Positions 62,880 to 64,000 of a stretch of DNA of 64,000 nucleotides are shown here, piece by piece. Position numbers and translations under genes: made by a program. The notes below the pieces were generated by a model. The model saw only the letters and a program-made list of their open reading frames with translations. It searched no databases and was not told where the DNA came from. Within the stretch, counting starts at the first letter, position 1, and each line of letters begins with the position of its first letter. The DNA is from Neptunomonas japonica JAMM 1380 (GTDB taxonomy: Bacteria > Pseudomonadota > Gammaproteobacteria > Pseudomonadales > Balneatricaceae): assembly GCF_016592555.1 (NCBI RefSeq), contig NZ_AP014546.1, positions 1,488,001-1,552,000 of the forward strand, written 5' to 3'.

Positions 62880-63125
62880 CTAAATCCTCTTCATCTCTTT
62901 GAGACGCGCGACAATGTTTTTCAAATAGCATCGCTTAACCTCATTCCCTGGGTGTGGAGGGTGTAAAGCAAATATAACCTTGGTTTCAGGGCAAATAAAT
63001 TTTACACCATTACCAGAAGGCTCTTCTTTAAATCCTACGCTTTTCATAAGAGACTGTAGCTCAGTCCAAGTAAAATCTTTCGGTATCTTACAGAGCCGTT
63101 GAATGAGCTTTTCTTTTCTGCTCAT
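62880..63125 (-). CDS. hicA: HicA-family toxin
   Basis: An 81-residue double-stranded-RNA-binding-fold mRNA interferase of the HicA family: DFTWTELQSLMKSVGFKEE, then VKFICPETKVIFALHPPHPGNEVKRCYLKNIV. The position that holds the catalytic histidine in E. coli HicA (GSNH) or arginine in longer relatives (GSRV) reads SGNG here, with G40. Activity may therefore be weak or use another residue, such as the histidines at 55 and 58. It is the first gene of the operon, with its own promoter. Confidence 0.85.
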   Translation of the reverse strand: MSRKEKLIQRLCKIPKDFTWTELQSLMKSVGFKEEPSGNGVKFICPETKVIFALHPPHPGNEVKRCYLKNIVARLKEMKRI

Positions 63126-63152
63126 GTTAAGCGTAGTCTCTTTGTTTGATGT

Positions 63153-63185
63153 TGTAACTATAATTTAGTTGCACAAGTATAACAA
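63153..63185 (-). promoter_or_regulatory. hicAB promoter with overlapping palindrome
   Basis: On the minus strand TTGTTA (63185-63180), a 17-base spacer and TATAGT (63162-63157) form a promoter about 30 bases before hicA. An inverted repeat TGTAACTA-TAATT-TAGTTGCA (63153-63173, 7 of 8 pairs) covers the -10, a good place for HicB autoregulation through its ribbon-helix-helix. Confidence 0.65.
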
Positions 63186-63247
63186 TACTGTACGAAGATA
63201 CATTGTTATTAGTGAAAGCATCCTTGTTCATTGTTCAATCCTATGAT

Positions 63248-63931
63248 TTACAGTAAGTTTCTTTCCACTATAGTCACTGCTTGGCCAATCACTCTTAATT
63301 GGTCAATATTGTGAGATGATACGGTTTCATCACGATAAAGGTTTTTGTCGTCGTTATCGCTACTGATAAGCCAAGATCCATCTAAGCGCTTATTAAACCG
63401 CTTTATTCTTAGGTCGCCATCAAAATCAAACGCAAATATTTTACCGCTAATAGGCTTATGGATCGCAGTATTAATTAACAATAGGTCACCACTCATTAAA
63501 GTAGGCTCCATTGATTCGCCGCGAATAGGCACTATATTGGCTCTTTCCTTATCTACCTGATAGCGCTCAAGCCACGCTCTATCCATAGGCATATACTCCT
63601 TAATTACATCGTCAGTGACATACGAACCAGCGCCAGCCGCTAGGGATGCATCCAGAATAGGTATTTGCACGAACTTTGAAGGCAAGTATGAAATGCTCGC
63701 TTTTTCATTGACTTGGTTCTCTGACTCTAAATTAGCGCCAAAAAGAAGAAAAGAAGCTGACACACCTAAGATTTTTGCTAGTAGGTCGACACGGTGCTGT
63801 CGAGGGGTTGTGCTCGACTCCCATTGCTGGACAGCCTGCGGCGTCACATTCATTTTACGCGCTAGCTCAGATTGAGACATCCTAAGAGATTCGCGCGCTT
63901 CTGTAAGTCGTTCAGAAAAGGTTTTATTCAT
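63248..63931 (-). CDS. LexA-like phage repressor (HTH plus S24 peptidase)
   Basis: A 227-residue CI/C2-type repressor. An XRE helix-turn-helix covers residues 5-60 and the C-terminal S24 autoprotease domain has S140 (RGESMEP) and K177 (LRIKRF) as catalytic pair. Ala-Gly bonds at 99-100 and 101-102 (LAAGAG) are candidate self-cleavage sites after RecA activation, so the prophage should be SOS-inducible. ATG 63931 is chosen since it fits the family start (MNKTFSERLTEAR); its TATAAT lies so close that the message may have no leader. Confidence 0.93.
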   Translation of the reverse strand: MNKTFSERLTEARESLRMSQSELARKMNVTPQAVQQWESSTTPRQHRVDLLAKILGVSASFLLFGANLESENQVNEKASISYLPSKFVQIPILDASLAAGAGSYVTDDVIKEYMPMDRAWLERYQVDKERANIVPIRGESMEPTLMSGDLLLINTAIHKPISGKIFAFDFDGDLRIKRFNKRLDGSWLISSDNDDKNLYRDETVSSHNIDQLRVIGQAVTIVERNLL

Positions 63932-63938
63932 AATCGCA

Positions 63939-63958
63939 ATTATACAAGCGGCGCTTGT
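63939..63958 (-). promoter_or_regulatory. Repressor promoter -10 and 15-bp operator palindrome
   Basis: ACAAGCG-G-CGCTTGT at 63944-63958 is a perfect 7-bp-arm palindrome. It overlaps by one base a TATAAT (minus strand 63944-63939) that lies seven bases before the repressor ATG. It probably serves autoregulation and control of the rightward promoter beyond it. Confidence 0.7.
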
Positions 63959-64000
63959 TATTCTCATTTAAAGAAAAACTTGAAAGCCTTAAGTGCTTTC

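Larger units (their letters stand above)
52006..64000. mobile_element. Left part of a lambdoid-like prophage
   Basis: Everything from tRNA-Cys to the right edge looks phage-borne: a tyrosine integrase with DUF4224 partner, a NinX-type protein, many small genes coupled on one strand, a toxin-antitoxin operon and a LexA-like repressor with HTH. The arrangement int - leftward operon - immunity region resembles lambda's left arm. Structural and lysis genes would lie right of the window. No transposase was seen. Confidence 0.85.

Overview
The window looks like a chromosomal segment of a marine gammaproteobacterium, probably of the Oceanospirillales/Oceanospirillaceae type. This is inferred from protein style, moderate GC and conserved gene order (yceD-rpmF-plsX-fabD-fabG-acpP-fabF-pabC-mltG-tmk-holB-pilZ-tatD, tusDCBE, uvrC-pgsA-tRNA-Gly-tRNA-Cys). 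No rRNA, insertion sequence or CRISPR array was seen.

Positions 1-5.1 kb hold two c-di-GMP turnover proteins (PAS/GAF-GGDEF-EAL) around a TatD-linked radical SAM protein. The second c-di-GMP gene is split by a -1 frame change exactly at an A AAA AAC heptamer. Positions 5.3-16.0 kb are a complete leftward C-P lyase operon, phnCDEFGHIJKLMNP without phnO. It is preceded by six 11-bp-phased Pho-box units and a correctly spaced -10 element. Then come an alanine/glycine:cation symporter, an isochorismatase-like hydrolase, a Bcr/CflA exporter and a rightward group paaN - enoyl-CoA hydratase - SDR. From 23.5 to 36.8 kb lies the HAD-sppA / maf / fatty-acid synthesis supercluster; fabH is missing from its usual place between plsX and fabD. 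From 37 to 51.7 kb are mdh, cheW, tusDCBE, a Bax-inhibitor-1 protein, truC, mtnN, an aminotransferase, a TlpA-like thioredoxin, an HIBADH-type dehydrogenase, an isolated 50-residue membrane protein with its own promoter and terminator, a LysR/SDR pair, a DUF1853 gene, uvrC and pgsA.

After tRNA-Gly(GCC) and tRNA-Cys(GCA) the conserved tRNA operon is interrupted by the left part of a lambdoid-like prophage (about 52.0 kb to beyond the right edge). Its layout resembles lambda's left arm: integrase near the tRNA, a leftward polycistron of about 20 small genes coupled by ATGA-type overlaps, then immunity genes and a LexA-like repressor at the edge. The leftward promoter near 60.56 kb and the repressor's own promoter near 63.94 kb carry similar palindromes (ACAAG...CTTGT), which look like operators of one repressor.

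The prophage cargo is the least ordinary part of the window. It includes a CsrA with a seven-cysteine tail, a PAPS-reductase-family PP-loop protein, a DNA methyltransferase, a zinc-ribbon/BRCT protein, a LuxR-HTH/membrane/arginine-rich protein, and a hicA-hicB operon. That operon is followed by a gene whose protein resembles SecB-type chaperones, and HicB has a long C-terminal tail, so the locus reads as a candidate prophage toxin-antitoxin-chaperone (TAC) system.
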